A program made the translations under genes and the position numbers. A stretch of 64,000 bases of DNA from Chloroflexota bacterium (GTDB taxonomy: Bacteria; Chloroflexota; Anaerolineae; Promineifilales; Promineifilaceae), in the NCBI GenBank assembly GCA_024275635.1, contig JAJRYT010000151.1:1-64000 (forward strand), written 5' to 3'. Each line of letters begins with the position of its first letter. Position 1 is the first letter of the stretch. The notes beneath the pieces are model-generated. The model searched no databases. It was not told where the DNA came from and saw nothing but the letters and a program-made list of their open reading frames with translations. Below are positions 63,395-64,000 of this stretch, in pieces.

Positions 63395-64000
63395 TCATGC
63401 CCCCCAAAGCAGCCACCCGCCCAAAAATAGCAGCACAACTAACACGATCTGGCGAAAAATTTGGGGGTTAATCCACCGATCCAGACTGATTCCTGCCCAC
63501 AGTCCTAAAATGATAGCCGGCGCGCCCAGGCCGAAACTGCGCCAGACAAGCGGCGTAAAATTCCCGCTAACAGCATGGAGAACCATGACAACCAGGCTGT
63601 TCAGCAAGAAAAAGGCCTGTAAATTGCTCTTGAATTCGGCCGGGGGCCATTGGCGGCAGCTGCCATAAATGATCACCGGCGGCCCGCCTGTATTATATGC
63701 GCCGCTTAACAAACCAGAGGCAAAGCCAAAGCCATAGGCCCATATCCGTCGCTTCAGTTGGGGTAAACGCGGACTGAATAAGGCAAAGAGCGCATACCCC
63801 AACACAATGACGCCCAAGATTTTAGTAATGAGTTGGGCGTCGGCCCGGCGCAGGATAAATACGCCCAGGGGAATGGCAGCTACCGCAGCAAGGGATAAAT
63901 GGCTGACAGCCCGCAAGTTGAAAGCGTGCCGGTAACGAACTAACATGATTGTCTCGATGGCCACGCCGATGAGAGAGACCAGCGGCGTGGCCGCGCGAAT
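63395..64000 (-). CDS. TauE/SafE-family membrane transporter, partial
   Basis: The reading frame runs off the right edge of the window, so the N-terminus is missing. About 200 residues with at least six membrane helices are seen, including LLSGAYNTGGPPVIIYG, the typical second TauE repeat motif. The family exports sulfite, sulfoacetate or related anions. The last 8 residues WLLWGA and stop at 63395 are intact. Confidence 0.88.
   Translation of the reverse strand: MRAATPLVSLIGVAIETIMLVRYRHAFNLRAVSHLSLAAVAAIPLGVFILRRADAQLITKILGVIVLGYALFALFSPRLPQLKRRIWAYGFGFASGLLSGAYNTGGPPVIIYGSCRQWPPAEFKSNLQAFFLLNSLVVMVLHAVSGNFTPLVWRSFGLGAPAIILGLWAGISLDRWINPQIFRQIVLVVLLFLGGWLLWGA

Noticed and set aside
1-64000. 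tRNA and rRNA genes
   Set aside because: I saw no tRNA-like TTCGANNC arm in a cloverleaf context and no rRNA core sequence; a covariance search would be needed for certainty.

Overview
The window looks like chromosome from a filamentous-type Chloroflexota bacterium, probably of the Anaerolineae group. This is inferred from gene content (an oversized SecA with large insertions, long multi-GAF kinases, a BTAD/AAA/TPR regulator, many exported lipoproteins) and from repeat content; no rRNA or tRNA gene is present to settle it. Two sequence habits dominate. The 8-mer palindrome ACGGCCGT occurs more than 80 times by hand count, where about one is expected by chance. Short repeats with a 7-base period, of many different unit sequences, are scattered between and even inside genes.

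Layout. 1-3100: two single-domain response regulators and an MBL-fold hydrolase, with repeats between them. 3118-17600: core metabolism and housekeeping (methylmalonyl-CoA mutase B12 subunit and MeaB, PRPP synthetase, SecA, a soluble multi-GAF histidine kinase, adenosine deaminase, MutM, M29 aminopeptidase). 17870-23550: a conserved unknown protein, a P-loop kinase, a lipid-kinase-like protein and a large BTAD/AAA/TPR regulator. 23650-28416: a ugp-like operon (two permeases, binding lipoprotein, exported glycerophosphodiesterase) that could release and import glycerol-3-phosphate. 28421-36151: an accessory zone in decay, with two toxin-antitoxin pairs whose toxins each carry a premature stop at codon 19 or 20, a 1366-residue lipoprotein fusing a beta-propeller, a di-haem cytochrome c peroxidase and a CRTAC/UnbV domain, an SDR remnant, and a glutamine synthetase with one in-frame stop. 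36399-41150: two polytopic membrane proteins, one split by a 13-unit heptanucleotide tract, then an old pseudogene and a 361-bp near-palindrome.

41182-47068 holds release factor 1, MaoC, a class A PBP and a HAD hydrolase. 47101-52152 holds a probable heterodimeric ABC exporter pair interrupted by a Fic gene. 52361-56225 holds a membrane-anchored effector-associated-domain protein and a minus-strand redox operon (haem-binding protein, ferric-reductase-like membrane protein, ApbE, two small exported proteins). 56479-58619 is an OmpR-type two-component system. 58700-64000 has DUF427, an aminotransferase, GH4, PspC, a candidate structured RNA, an AhpD-like protein, a small membrane protein and a partial TauE/SafE transporter.

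The most striking signal is a series of otherwise intact genes interrupted by one in-frame stop codon: prfA (UAG), PBP1A (UAG), ApbE (UAG), glutamine synthetase (UAA), MazF (UAA) and RelE (UGA). The prfA case is special because the stop is UAG, a codon that RF1 itself reads.
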